DNA of 37,494 nucleotides from Pseudonocardiales bacterium (GCA_025965875.1 JAOPWD010000516.1:1-37494); one strand, 5' to 3'. Positions 15,634 to 23,044 are shown, counted from the stretch's first letter. Program-made: numbers and translations. The notes: a model not told the origin generated them from the sequence alone.

Positions 15634-16767
15634 CTAGCTGATGGTCGCGACCGAGGCCTTGACCTTTGTTTGCAGCTCCGCTGGGAGCGGGGCGTAACCC
15701 AGTCCCGGCAGCAGTGCCTGTCCGGCGTCAACGGTGTAGTTGAGGAAGTTCTTGACGAACGTCCCCTTGGCTGCGTCCTTATACTTGGAGCAGACGACCT
15801 CGTAGGTCACCAGGATGATCGGGTAGGCCCCCGGCGCCTTGGTCGCGTAGTCGATCTTCAGGCTCAGGTCGCTGCCGGTGCCACTGACCGTCGCGGAATT
15901 GGCGGCAGCACTGGCGGTGTCCTTGGTCAGCTCCACCGCTCCGCCACCGTTGTCGACGGACGCTGTGCTCAGGCCGCTGCTGACGGCGAAGGAGAATTCG
16001 TCGTAGCCGACGCCACCCTCAACCGCGGCGATAGCTGCCGCAACACCCTGTGACTTAGCCTTGCCCTGCCCGGCGAAGCCGGCTTTCGACGAGTCCTTGT
16101 CCGGCTTCGAGGTGAAGACACTGGGAGCCGTGGCGGCCAGGTACCTCTCGAAGTTCTGCGTCGTGCCCGACGAGTCGGACCGGTAGAACACCGAGATCTT
16201 CGTGGCGGGCAGAGTCACCCCGGAGTTCACCGCCGCGATCGCCGGATCGTTCCAGGTGGTGATCTTGCCGAGGAAGATCTTGGCGATCAGATCGCCGTTC
16301 AGGACGAGCTTGTCGACACCCTTGAGCTTGTAGGCGATGGCGATGGGCCCGACAACCATGGGCAGGTCGAGCGGCGTGCTGCCGCACTGGGTCTGGGCTT
16401 TCGCCACCTCGCCCTTGGTGGGGTCCAGTGCCGAGTCCGAGCCGGCGAAGTCGACGAGGCCGGTGGTGAACGAGGTGATGCCCGCGCCCGAGCCGGTCGG
16501 GTTGTAGTTGATGGTCGCTCCGGGGCAGGCCTTCTGGTAGGCCGAGATCCACGCATTGATCGCGTTGGTCTGGGCGGTGGAGCCTTCTGCGTCCAGCTTT
16601 CCGGTGGAGCAGGTCGGGCCGCTAGGAGCGGGCGTGCTCGAGCCGCCTGCGGAGGCGGTGCTTGCCGGAGTCGTGGTGTCGGCGCTCTTCTTCGAACTCG
16701 AGCAAGCCGACAGCACAACTGCGCAAGCGATGAGTCCGGCGATGGCGCCAGCTCGGTACAGCTTCAC
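15634..16767 (-). CDS. pstS: Phosphate-binding lipoprotein PstS
   Basis: A 377-residue substrate-binding protein, exported and lipid-anchored: basic MKLYRAG, hydrophobic segment, and lipobox LSAC with Cys22 as the modified residue, followed by a Ser/Thr/Ala-rich linker. Phosphate-binding motifs typical of PstS are visible: AEGSTAQTNAI, NPTGSGAGITSFTTG, VDFAGSDSALD and YRSDSSGTTQNFERYL. Start is GTG 16767 with GAGGGGAA upstream. It is the first gene of pstSCAB; a PHO-type direct repeat lies 70-91 bp upstream, so PhoP-type induction on phosphate limitation is expected. Confidence 0.96.
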   Translation of the reverse strand: MKLYRAGAIAGLIACAVVLSACSSSKKSADTTTPASTASAGGSSTPAPSGPTCSTGKLDAEGSTAQTNAINAWISAYQKACPGATINYNPTGSGAGITSFTTGLVDFAGSDSALDPTKGEVAKAQTQCGSTPLDLPMVVGPIAIAYKLKGVDKLVLNGDLIAKIFLGKITTWNDPAIAAVNSGVTLPATKISVFYRSDSSGTTQNFERYLAATAPSVFTSKPDKDSSKAGFAGQGKAKSQGVAAAIAAVEGGVGYDEFSFAVSSGLSTASVDNGGGAVELTKDTASAAANSATVSGTGSDLSLKIDYATKAPGAYPIILVTYEVVCSKYKDAAKGTFVKNFLNYTVDAGQALLPGLGYAPLPAELQTKVKASVATIS

Positions 16768-16836
16768 GTTGAGTTCCCCTCGTCATTGGCTCTTCCAGAC
16801 GCGACGCTAAGAGGGGCAGGTGGCGCTTCGGGGCGA

Positions 16837-16858
16837 GCCAGATGAACGAGACATGAAC
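16837..16858 (-). promoter_or_regulatory. PHO box upstream of pstS
   Basis: Read on the minus strand, two adjacent 11-nt units, GTTCATGTCTC and GTTCATCTGGC, repeat the GTTCA(T/C) core that PhoP of Streptomyces and mycobacteria binds as 11-bp direct repeats. A further isolated GTTCACA lies about 50 bp upstream (16913-16907). Position and target (pstS) fit phosphate-starvation activation. Confidence 0.8.
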
Positions 16859-16924
16859 GACGGCCCCTTATGACATGACGAGCCGAAATGCTCAGCATGT
16901 CCGCAATGTGAACAGCGCGTCCTT

Positions 16925-17111
16925 GCGGTGGCTCGACGGCAGTGGCCAAAGCCATCGAGCGGGCGCTCGCCAGCAGGAACCCGCGGGCCGGCTACGTGGT
17001 GACCCGGCGGCGAAGTTCCTTGTGCACACCCGTCGGATACTGGGCGCACGCTTCTTCGACAGCTACCTGTCCAAGCAGTTGCGCGCCCGCATATCGCAGG
17101 CAGACCGCTAG
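16925..17111 (+). pseudogene. Frameshifted 3' remnant of a short-chain dehydrogenase (SDR) gene
   Basis: The reading from about 16925 gives TAVAKAIERALASRNPRAGYVVT, which resembles the C-terminal segment of SDR-family oxidoreductases; after 17002 the homology continues one frame away as PAAKFLVHTRRILGARFFDSYL through to the TAG at 17109. A single lost C in the run at 17003-17005 (CCC where CCCC would keep the frame) explains the shift. The N-terminal Rossmann part is absent because the pstS promoter lies directly upstream. The fragment is therefore dead. Its stop and the mshD stop are supplied by the same CTAG (17108-17111). Confidence 0.7.
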
Positions 17112-17959
17112 GACCCGTTGCGCCGCCACTGGGTGTCGGCGTCATGGCTGTGGAACCCCAGCCGTGCGTAGAGACCCATCGCGGCGCCGTTGTCGTCGTC
17201 GACATAGAGCAGCACTTCGTCGCACCCACGGCTGGCGAGGTAGGCCAGGCCGCGTACGAGCAGTGCCGTCCCGAGCTTCAGCCCCTGGGCCGACGGGTCG
17301 ATGCCGAGGACGTAGACCTCACCAGTCCCGTCGGCGTGGATCTTCGTCCAGTGAAAGCCGAGCAGTTCCCCGTCGCGCTCGGCGAGAAGGAACCCGGCCG
17401 GGTCGAACCACGGCTCGGCTTCGCGCGCCTCGAGATCGGCCAGCGTCCAGCGGCCCTGCTCGGCATGCGTGGCGAAGGCCGCGGCGTTGACCCGCAGCCA
17501 TGCCTGTTCGTCCTGCCCCGGCTCGAACGCGCGGACGGTGACGCCGTCGGCCACCGCGATCTCGGGCAGCGGTCCGGCCAGGTTGCGGCGCAGCTGGTGC
17601 AGCACGCGCATCTGCGCATAGCCACGCGATGCCAGTACCCCGCCGACCGGGCTGCGCTTCCCGTGCGACCAGACCAGCAGATCGGCGTCGCCCCGGGCCT
17701 CGACGGTGTCCAGCAGGGCGGCGACCGCCGTGGCGTCGCCGGCCAGTTCGAGCGATGTGCCATCCAATTGCGCGTAGCCGACCAGCCGATCGCCGTCGTG
17801 TGCGACGACATGGACGACCTCCGACGCGCCGAGCTGCGTCAACGCCTGATCGGACAGCGGTGGCTCGCCGTCGCTGGCTTCGATCGCATCGGCGAGCGAC
17901 TGGACCTCTGCGCGGGTGGACGCGTCAAGCAACGGCAGGAGCGCGGTCGACAAGGCCAT
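17108..17959 (-). CDS. mshD: Mycothiol synthase MshD
   Basis: A 283-residue acetyltransferase that transfers acetyl from acetyl-CoA to Cys-GlcN-Ins in the last step of mycothiol synthesis, the main low-molecular-weight thiol of actinomycetes. It has the tandem-GNAT layout: a degenerate N-terminal half (VVHVVAHDGDRLVGYAQLD ... RGYAQMRVLHQLRRNL) and an active C-terminal half with GFLLAERDGELLGFHWTKIH, GEVYVLGIDPSAQGLKLGTALLVRGL (acetyl-CoA loop) and VLLYVDDDNGAAMGLYARLGF. Length is normal. It lies 21 bp downstream of glnR, the same pairing as in mycobacteria, and is probably cotranscribed with it. Confidence 0.93.
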   Translation of the reverse strand: MALSTALLPLLDASTRAEVQSLADAIEASDGEPPLSDQALTQLGASEVVHVVAHDGDRLVGYAQLDGTSLELAGDATAVAALLDTVEARGDADLLVWSHGKRSPVGGVLASRGYAQMRVLHQLRRNLAGPLPEIAVADGVTVRAFEPGQDEQAWLRVNAAAFATHAEQGRWTLADLEAREAEPWFDPAGFLLAERDGELLGFHWTKIHADGTGEVYVLGIDPSAQGLKLGTALLVRGLAYLASRGCDEVLLYVDDDNGAAMGLYARLGFHSHDADTQWRRNGS

Positions 17960-17980
17960 CCCCGAACGCTATCGGGGTGC

Positions 17981-18730
17981 TCAGCGGGTCTGGTCGAGCA
18001 TCTCGCTCTCGGTGACCGAGTCCACGACGTTCACCGCACCGGCGCGGGTGGCGTCCGGGTCGGCGGCCGGGCGCACGAACTTGTACCCGACGTTGCGGAC
18101 GGTGCCGATCAACGCCTCGTGCTCCGGCCCGAGCTTGGCCCGCAGCCGCCGCACATGGACGTCGACGGTTCGAGTGCCGCCGAAGTAGTCGTAGCCCCAG
18201 ACCTCCTGCACCAGGTGGGAACGGGTGAAGACCCGCCCCGGGTGTTGGGCGAGGAACTTCAGCAGCTCGAACTCCTTGTAGGTGAGGTCGAGCGGATTGC
18301 TGCTCAGCCGAGCGGTGTACGTCGTCTCGTCGATCGTGAGATCGCCGATGTCGACGTGTTCCGGCGTGGGGTCGGCGGCGGCGGAGTGACGCTCGATCGC
18401 CAGCCGTAGCCGGGCGTCCAGCTCAGCCGGGCCGGCCGTGTCGAGCACGATGTCGTCGACCACCCATTCGGCCGACAGCGCGATCAGTCCGCCCTCGGTG
18501 AGCACCGCGACCACTGGGACGGCGATGCCCATAGCCGCAAGGACCCGGGTGAACGTGCGGGCACCGGCCAGCTCGCGCCGCGCATCGACCAGGATGACGT
18601 CGCCCATGCGGCGATCGACGAGTACCGACGCGTCAAGAGCCAGCACGGTGACGTTGTGAGGCAGCAGGCCGAGCGCAGGCAGAACCTCGGTCGTGGCCTG
18701 CGGGGCCGCGGTGAGCAGCATGAGCTCCAT
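17981..18730 (-). CDS. glnR: Nitrogen response regulator GlnR (OmpR-type winged helix)
   Basis: A 249-residue orphan OmpR-family regulator, the global nitrogen regulator of actinobacteria. The receiver-like domain ([15 protein letters not shown]-type start, here [16 protein letters not shown], then [11 protein letters not shown] and [14 protein letters not shown]) lacks the full acidic phosphorylation pocket, as in known GlnR. The C-terminal winged helix [70 protein letters not shown] is nearly identical to remembered GlnR sequences. Start ATG 18730 has GGGAGG just upstream (4 nt); a second ATG two codons in would have GGAG at 3 nt. The frame runs further upstream without a start signal. mshD follows. 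Confidence 0.95.
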   Translation of the reverse strand: MELMLLTAAPQATTEVLPALGLLPHNVTVLALDASVLVDRRMGDVILVDARRELAGARTFTRVLAAMGIAVPVVAVLTEGGLIALSAEWVVDDIVLDTAGPAELDARLRLAIERHSAAADPTPEHVDIGDLTIDETTYTARLSSNPLDLTYKEFELLKFLAQHPGRVFTRSHLVQEVWGYDYFGGTRTVDVHVRRLRAKLGPEHEALIGTVRNVGYKFVRPAADPDATRAGAVNVVDSVTESEMLDQTR

Positions 18731-18832
18731 AGCGCCTCCCAGATAGAGAACGGTGGTCTCCGGGGGTGGCAAGACTGCCCAAACCCGGCGGGCGGCGCTG
18801 CCCTGTCATGAGTCTGCGACAAGAATAGCAAC

Positions 18833-19606
18833 GTGACCAACCCGCAAACCGTCGTGTTGACCACAGCCGACGGGATCGACCTGCGGGCGGCGTTCTGGCG
18901 AGCGCCGGACCACCGGCTGGCCTGCGTGGTGGCCCACGGCTTCACCGGGTCGTCGCGGCACGCTCCGGTCCGGCGGATCTGCGCCGCACTCGCGGCCGGT
19001 GGGGCGGCAGTCCTGGCGCCGGACCTGCGCGGGCACGGCGCCTCCGGCGGGGTCAGCACGGCCGGGGACCTCGAGGTGCACGACGTCGCAGCCGCCGTGG
19101 CCTGGTTGCGTGCGGCGGGCTACCAGCGGGTCGCCGTCCTGGGCTGGTCGATGGGCGGCTCGATCGTCCTGCGCTATGCCGGCCTCGGCGGGGACGCCGA
19201 TGCGGTCGTCAGCGTCAGCTCACCCGGCGAGTGGTACGAGCGGGGCACTCGGGCCATGCGGATCGTCCACTGGCTGTGCGAGACACGCAGCGGGCGGGTG
19301 GCTTGCCGCGTCGTCCGGCGCACCCGGCTGTCGCCTGCGGGATGGGTCCAGGTCCCGGAATCGCCCGCCGAGCTCGTCGGCCGGATCGCCCCGACGCCGC
19401 TGCTCATCGTGCACGGGGACGCCGACCACTACTTCCCGCTGCGGCACGTCGACGTCCTGGCCGCTGCGGCTCCGGAGGCCACCGTGTGGGTGGAGCGCGG
19501 CATGGCACACGCCGAGACCGCCACCACGCCGGACCTCGTCCGCCGGATCGGCGCCTGGGTTCGGGCCGGGGCCGAACCCGTCCGTCTGAGACGATGGCGC
19601 CCGTGA
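18833..19606 (+). CDS. Alpha/beta hydrolase
   Basis: A 257-residue cytoplasmic alpha/beta-hydrolase-fold protein, esterase/lipase-like. The oxyanion region is VVAHGFTGSSRHA, the nucleophile elbow is GWSMGGS (Ser107), the acid is Asp198 in HGDADHYFP, and the catalytic His is His226 in RGMAHAE, so the triad is complete. The substrate is unknown. There is no good ribosome site; AAGAAT 6 nt before GTG 18833 fits a leaderless message. It is divergent from glnR by 102 bp and its stop overlaps the next gene's start. Confidence 0.88.
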   Translation: MTNPQTVVLTTADGIDLRAAFWRAPDHRLACVVAHGFTGSSRHAPVRRICAALAAGGAAVLAPDLRGHGASGGVSTAGDLEVHDVAAAVAWLRAAGYQRVAVLGWSMGGSIVLRYAGLGGDADAVVSVSSPGEWYERGTRAMRIVHWLCETRSGRVACRVVRRTRLSPAGWVQVPESPAELVGRIAPTPLLIVHGDADHYFPLRHVDVLAAAAPEATVWVERGMAHAETATTPDLVRRIGAWVRAGAEPVRLRRWRP

Positions 19607-20439
19607 GCGACGCCGTGGTGGACGAGGTCGAGCTCAACCACCTCGGCAGCCTGGCCGTTACCGTGCTGGCCGGCGCACTGCTCATCGGAGCGGCCCGGAC
19701 GAGCGCGGTTGCGCTGCTCGTCGCCATCGCGGTGGTGCAGGCCGTCCTGGCCGTGGCCTGGGTGTTCGGCACCAGCGTGCCCGGCCGTAAGGGCGCCCTG
19801 GTGATCGCCGCGCTGGCCGCGGCTGGCGCCGACGTCACGGTCTCCGTCTGGCCCGCGGGGCGGCTGGGCACGCTGGTCCCCGTCTTTGCGCTGGCCATCC
19901 CTGCCATGTTCGTCCACCAACTCATGCGCGGCGCCGCCCGCGTGCGCGTGGTGGAATCGCTCGGCGGGGTCGCCTTGATCGTCGTGGCGATGGCGGCATT
20001 GCCCGCCCTGCTCCAACTGCGGCACGAGTTCGCCGGCCCCACGCTCGGCGGCCGGGTAGTCGGCGGCGTCGTCGCGGCGGCTGCCGGTGCCCTGGTGGTC
20101 GGCTACCTCGTGGACTTGATGCTGGCCGCGCCGCGCTTCGACCCGTCGGTGTCGCGCGGGCTGCTCGCGGTGGTTGCCTCGACCGGGCTGGGTGGGTCGA
20201 TCGGCCATTTGATGTTGCGCTCGGACGCCGAATTCCTCAATGGCCGCGGCGCGTTCACCGGCGCGGCGCTCGGTGCGCTCGTCGCGTTCTTCGCCGTCGG
20301 GGTCGCGTTCATCGAGCGCTCGTCACCGCTGCCGACAGCCAGCTTCGCCCGCCGCACGCGCCCGATCCTCAGCGCGCTGATGCCGTTGAGCCTGCTGGCG
20401 CCGGTCGCATTCGTGCTGTGCCTGGCCATCCGCGTCTGA
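19603..20439 (+). CDS. Polytopic membrane protein, unknown function
   Basis: A 278-residue integral-membrane protein with seven to eight hydrophobic helices (for example SLAVTVLAGALLIGAARTSAVALLVAIAVVQAVLAVAWVFG broken by short loops, VALIVVAMAALPALLQL, VVGGVVAAAAGALVVGYLVDLMLA, PILSALMPLSLLAPVAFVLCLAIRV). I do not recognise a family motif. The start GTG 19603 overlaps the hydrolase stop (GTGA), implying coupling; ATG 19594 is an alternative that adds three residues. The LmeA-like gene follows after 12 bp, so hydrolase, this protein and LmeA form an operon. The block resembles the mycobacterial glnR-lmeA neighbourhood, so a role in envelope lipid handling is possible but unproven. Confidence 0.7.
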   Translation: MSDAVVDEVELNHLGSLAVTVLAGALLIGAARTSAVALLVAIAVVQAVLAVAWVFGTSVPGRKGALVIAALAAAGADVTVSVWPAGRLGTLVPVFALAIPAMFVHQLMRGAARVRVVESLGGVALIVVAMAALPALLQLRHEFAGPTLGGRVVGGVVAAAAGALVVGYLVDLMLAAPRFDPSVSRGLLAVVASTGLGGSIGHLMLRSDAEFLNGRGAFTGAALGALVAFFAVGVAFIERSSPLPTASFARRTRPILSALMPLSLLAPVAFVLCLAIRV

Positions 20440-20451
20440 GCCCGCGCCGCG

Positions 20452-21159
20452 GTGATCACTGTTGTCGTCGTCCTCGTGCTGCTGCTCCTGCTCTGCGTGA
20501 GTGCCGTGGTCGCCGACCGCATGTGCGCCGGGCTGGCCGAACGGAGGGCGTCGGAGTACCTGTCGGAGCCGTTCGGCCGGCCACCGACGGTTCGCGTCCA
20601 CGGCACGCCATTCCTGACCCAGGCGCTGCGCGGCCGGTACCGCGACGTCGAGGTGTCCGGGGACGGGCTGCGGCTCGGTGAGATAAGCGACGCGACCCTG
20701 ACCGCGCACCTCTATGACGTGGACCTGCCGCCGCGCGAACTTCTCGGCGGGCGCATCACGTCGCTGCCGTGCGCGCACGTCGACGGCCGGATCGTGCTGC
20801 CGTACGGCGAAGTGGCCCGGATCAGCCGGATCCCCGGCCTGACACTCAGCTTCGAGAAACAACGACTGGTCGCCACTGCGGCCCTGCCGGTGCCCGGCGT
20901 GAGTCAGCTCGCGCGGGTGAGCGGCGAGGCGCGGCTGACTGTGGTGGGCGGAGCGGTCTGGCTGCGGGTGCGCGGTCTCTCGGTGGCCGGCATCAGCCTG
21001 CCGAGCCTGGTGCTCAGCCAGCTGATGCCGAGCCTGAACGTGCCGATCCCGCTCTCGGCACTGCCGTTCGGCCTACGCCTCGAGGAGCTGAGGCCGGAGG
21101 CGGCCGGGCTGTTGGTGTGTGCCCGCGCCGACGACGCGGTCTTCACTGCCGCACCCTGA
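20452..21159 (+). CDS. lmeA: LmeA family phospholipid-binding protein (DUF2993)
   Basis: A 235-residue protein with an N-terminal signal anchor (TVVVVLVLLLLLCVSAVVA) and an exported DUF2993 domain: LSEPFGRPPTVRVHGTPFLTQALRGRYRDVEVSGDGL is the family's opening, then LTAHLYDVDLPPRELLGG, and the closing LPFGLRLEELRPEAAGLLV. In mycobacteria LmeA (Rv0817c) binds phosphatidylinositol-type lipids in the periplasm and is needed for elongation of lipomannan; the same role here is inference from domain and synteny. Start GTG 20452 lies 12 bp after the membrane-protein gene. The Cys leader peptide and sulfurtransferase follow as a separate transcription unit. Confidence 0.82.
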   Translation: MITVVVVLVLLLLLCVSAVVADRMCAGLAERRASEYLSEPFGRPPTVRVHGTPFLTQALRGRYRDVEVSGDGLRLGEISDATLTAHLYDVDLPPRELLGGRITSLPCAHVDGRIVLPYGEVARISRIPGLTLSFEKQRLVATAALPVPGVSQLARVSGEARLTVVGGAVWLRVRGLSVAGISLPSLVLSQLMPSLNVPIPLSALPFGLRLEELRPEAAGLLVCARADDAVFTAAP

Positions 21160-21227
21160 TCCCAGTCCGCGGGACAGATGTCTCACGTGGTGGCGGGGTT
21201 GGGTAGCGAGACTGCCGCCCTGCCGAC

Positions 21228-21233
21228 TACTGT
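21228..21233 (+). promoter_or_regulatory. -10 hexamer of the Cys-leader transcript
   Basis: TACTGT lies exactly 7 nt before the ATG at 21241, the spacing expected if the first base of the leader peptide's ATG is the transcription start (leaderless). No convincing -35 was found. Confidence 0.55.
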
Positions 21234-21240
21234 CTGCCCC

Positions 21241-21336
21241 ATGAGCATCGCGCTCTTCGCAGTGAGCACTCGGCTCATCACCCGCCGCACGGTCGACCTG
21301 TGCCGTGTGGGCAGCTGCCTCTGTCGTATGCGCTGA
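21241..21336 (+). CDS. Cys-rich leader peptide upstream of the sulfurtransferase
   Basis: A 31-codon frame ending in VDLCRVGSCLCRMR, with three Cys codons near the end. It matches the actinobacterial family of short leader peptides (R-R-x-V/I-D-L-C-R-V pattern), such as mycobacterial Ms5788A upstream of the thiosulfate sulfurtransferase gene. There, ribosomes pausing at Cys codons when cysteine is scarce change the mRNA fold and relieve attenuation of the downstream gene. ATG 21241 has a -10 7 nt upstream; an in-frame GTG at 21262 would give a 24-residue peptide closer to the family length. Codons TGC CTC TGT contain CCTCT, which is complementary to AGAGG in the sulfurtransferase ribosome site. 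Confidence 0.8.
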   Translation: MSIALFAVSTRLITRRTVDLCRVGSCLCRMR

Positions 21337-21451
21337 CCGGGTAGCCCTTGGCCGCCGCCCCGCGGCGCTGTTGCTTCCCGCTTTCCCCGCCACCAAATCC
21401 GGGTGCGCTCGCACGCCATCAACCTGTGCACTATCAATAGAGGAGACGATC
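21337..21451 (+). promoter_or_regulatory. Attenuator/leader region of the sulfurtransferase mRNA
   Basis: The 115 nt between leader peptide and sulfurtransferase include a small hairpin GCCGC/GCGGC near 21352-21367 and end in the ribosome site GAGGAG (21440-21445), 6 nt before the ATG. AGAGG at 21439-21443 can pair with CCTCT at 21318-21322 inside the Cys codons, a long-range interaction that would hide the ribosome site unless a paused ribosome covers the Cys codons. The pairing is only 5 bp and untested. Confidence 0.5.
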
Positions 21452-22285
21452 ATGAGTCGCGAAGACGCGCTCGTCACGGCCGACTGGGCCGAGCAGAACC
21501 TGAACACACCGGGTGTGGTGTTCGTCGAGGTCGACGAAGACACCAGCGCCTACGACGGGGGCCACATCGAGGGCGCCGTCAAGCTCGACTGGAAGACCGA
21601 ACTGCAGGACCAGGTCCGACGCGACTTCGTCAACAAGGAGCAGTTCGAGCAGTTGGCCTCCGAGAAGGGCATCAGCAACGACGACACAGTCGTCCTGTAC
21701 GGCGGCAACAACAACTGGTTCGCCGCCTACGCCTACTGGTACTTCAAGCTCTATGGCCACGACGACGTGAAGCTGCTCGACGGCGGTCGCAAGAAGTGGG
21801 AGCTCGACGGCCGTGAGCTCTCGAAGGACACCGTGTCCCGCGAGCACACCACCTACACCGCCAAGGACCAGGACCTCTCGATCCGCGCTTTCCGCGACGA
21901 GACCATCGCCGCGATCGGGCAGAAGAACCTGATCGACGTCCGCTCGCCCGACGAGTTCTCCGGCAAGCTGCTCGCACCTGCGCACCTGCCCCAGGAGCAG
22001 TCCCAGCGCGGCGGGCACATCCCGACCGCCCTCAACGTGCCGTGGAGCAAGGCCGCCAACGAGGACGGCACGTTCAAGTCCGACAAGGACCTGCGGCAGC
22101 TGTACTCCGAGGTCGGCCTGGACGACGCCAAGGACACGATCGCGTACTGCCGCATCGGGGAGCGCTCCAGCCACACCTGGTTCGCGCTGCACGAGCTGCT
22201 CGGCCACGACAACGTCAAGAACTACGACGGTTCGTGGACCGAGTACGGCTCGCTGGTCGGCGTCCCGATCGAGAAGGGTGCCTGA
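21452..22285 (+). CDS. cysA2: Thiosulfate sulfurtransferase (tandem rhodanese, CysA2/SseA type)
   Basis: A 277-residue two-domain rhodanese that moves sulfane sulfur from thiosulfate to a thiol or cyanide acceptor. The inactive N-terminal domain contains VVFVEVDEDTSAYDGGHIEGAVKLDW and YGGNNNWFAAYAYWYFKLYGHDDVKLLDGGRKKWE (in two runs), very close to mycobacterial CysA2/CysA3. The active C-terminal domain starts LIDVRSPDEFSGK and carries the active-site loop CRIGERS with Cys233. ATG 21452 has GAGGAG upstream. It follows a Cys leader peptide, so expression is probably cysteine-responsive, and DUF1416 follows after 1 bp in the same transcript. Confidence 0.95.
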   Translation: MSREDALVTADWAEQNLNTPGVVFVEVDEDTSAYDGGHIEGAVKLDWKTELQDQVRRDFVNKEQFEQLASEKGISNDDTVVLYGGNNNWFAAYAYWYFKLYGHDDVKLLDGGRKKWELDGRELSKDTVSREHTTYTAKDQDLSIRAFRDETIAAIGQKNLIDVRSPDEFSGKLLAPAHLPQEQSQRGGHIPTALNVPWSKAANEDGTFKSDKDLRQLYSEVGLDDAKDTIAYCRIGERSSHTWFALHELLGHDNVKNYDGSWTEYGSLVGVPIEKGA

Positions 22286-22286
22286 G

Positions 22287-22586
22287 ATGTGCGGCGCCCC
22301 TGCGCAGACCCCGTCACTGCCCGCCGGTGTCGACCTCGAGAAGGAGACCGTCATCTACGGCGTCGTCTCACACGGTGACGCGCCGGTGCCCGGTGCGTAC
22401 GTGCGACTGCTCGACTCGACCGGTGAATTCACCGCCGAGGTCGTGACGTCGGCGACCGGCGACTTCCGGTTCTTCGCCGCGCCCGGCGACTGGACGCTGT
22501 CGGTGCTGCACCGCGACGGCAAGGCCACCGCGCCCGTGTCGGCGACCGGCCCCGGCCTGGTGGAAGCCTCGCTGACCCTGCATTGA
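22287..22586 (+). CDS. sseC: DUF1416 protein (SseC-like)
   Basis: A 99-residue DUF1416 protein, the usual partner gene of CysA-type sulfurtransferases in actinobacteria (mycobacterial SseC). It begins MCGAPAQ with an N-terminal Cys, then a small carboxypeptidase-regulatory-like beta domain: TVIYGVVSHGDAPVPGAYVRL, FTAEVVTSATGDFRFFAAPG and WTLSVLHRDGKA. Biochemical function is unknown; a role in handling sulfane sulfur is inferred from invariant linkage. ATG 22287 is 1 bp after the sulfurtransferase stop, so it is coupled. A large hairpin follows its stop. Confidence 0.88.
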   Translation: MCGAPAQTPSLPAGVDLEKETVIYGVVSHGDAPVPGAYVRLLDSTGEFTAEVVTSATGDFRFFAAPGDWTLSVLHRDGKATAPVSATGPGLVEASLTLH

Positions 22587-22593
22587 GCTACCG

Positions 22594-22649
22594 CCCCCGA
22601 TTGTGCAACTTCGACCCCGCCAGGGCCGCGAAAATTGCACAATCGGGGG
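22594..22649. repeat. Perfect 15-bp inverted repeat between convergent genes
   Basis: CCCCCGATTGTGCAA at 22594-22608 is mirrored exactly by TTGCACAATCGGGGG at 22635-22649 across a 26-nt loop, which itself has TTCG/CGAA and CC/GG partial pairing. It can terminate both the sulfurtransferase operon and the dsrE-like gene, but the arms are unusually AT-containing and there is no U-run; a dispersed palindromic repeat inserted here is equally possible. Confidence 0.7.
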
Positions 22650-22651
22650 TT

Positions 22652-23026
22652 TCAGTAGACGAGGGCCTGCGCGTTGTCGGCCAGTACCTCAGCCACGAAT
22701 GACGTGCTGCCGGCGATCACTGCCCCCTGCACCAGGTCGGTCTCGGCAATGTCTCGACGCGCGGCGCACTGGGTGCAGACGGTCAGCGTGCCGCCCGCCA
22801 GTACGGCGTCGCGCAGGTCGCTCAGCGGTGCCGAATGCGGCAAGTCGAACGCCTCGGCACGTCCCGGCACCGCCAACCAGGTAGCCTCCCCCGTCAGCCA
22901 CAACGAGACCTCGGCCCCGGCCGCCAAGGCGGTCGCGGCCACGGTGAAGGCCTGGGCGCAGCGCTCGGGATCCTCGATTCCGGCCGTGCATTTCACGACG
23001 AGCTTGCGCGGGGAAGTGGCGGTCAT
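22652..23026 (-). CDS. DsrE/DsrF-like family protein
   Basis: A 124-residue protein with the DsrE fold pattern: KLVVKCTAGIEDPERCAQAFTVAATALAAGAEVSLWLTGEAT (in pieces), LSDLRDAVLAGGTLTVCTQCAARR with Cys84 and Cys87, and the closing AGSTSFVAEVLADNAQALVY. DsrE-like proteins are sulfur carriers or peroxiredoxin-like; the CTQC pair could carry persulfide. Placement beside the sulfurtransferase/SseC operon supports a sulfur role, though it is transcribed convergently. ATG 23026 is 18 bp from the divergent start at 23045; the -10 elements of both overlap. Confidence 0.8.
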   Translation of the reverse strand: MTATSPRKLVVKCTAGIEDPERCAQAFTVAATALAAGAEVSLWLTGEATWLAVPGRAEAFDLPHSAPLSDLRDAVLAGGTLTVCTQCAARRDIAETDLVQGAVIAGSTSFVAEVLADNAQALVY

Positions 23027-23031
23027 GCCGA

Positions 23032-23038
23032 TATCCTG
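23032..23038. promoter_or_regulatory. Overlapping bidirectional -10 elements
   Basis: On the plus strand TATCCT (23032-23037) is 7 nt before ATG 23045. On the minus strand CAGGAT (23038-23033) is 6 nt before ATG 23026. The same seven base pairs would thus serve two divergent leaderless starts only 18 bp apart. A ribosome-site-like AGGA on the minus strand is an alternative reading for the dsrE side. Confidence 0.5.
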
Positions 23039-23044
23039 CCTGTC

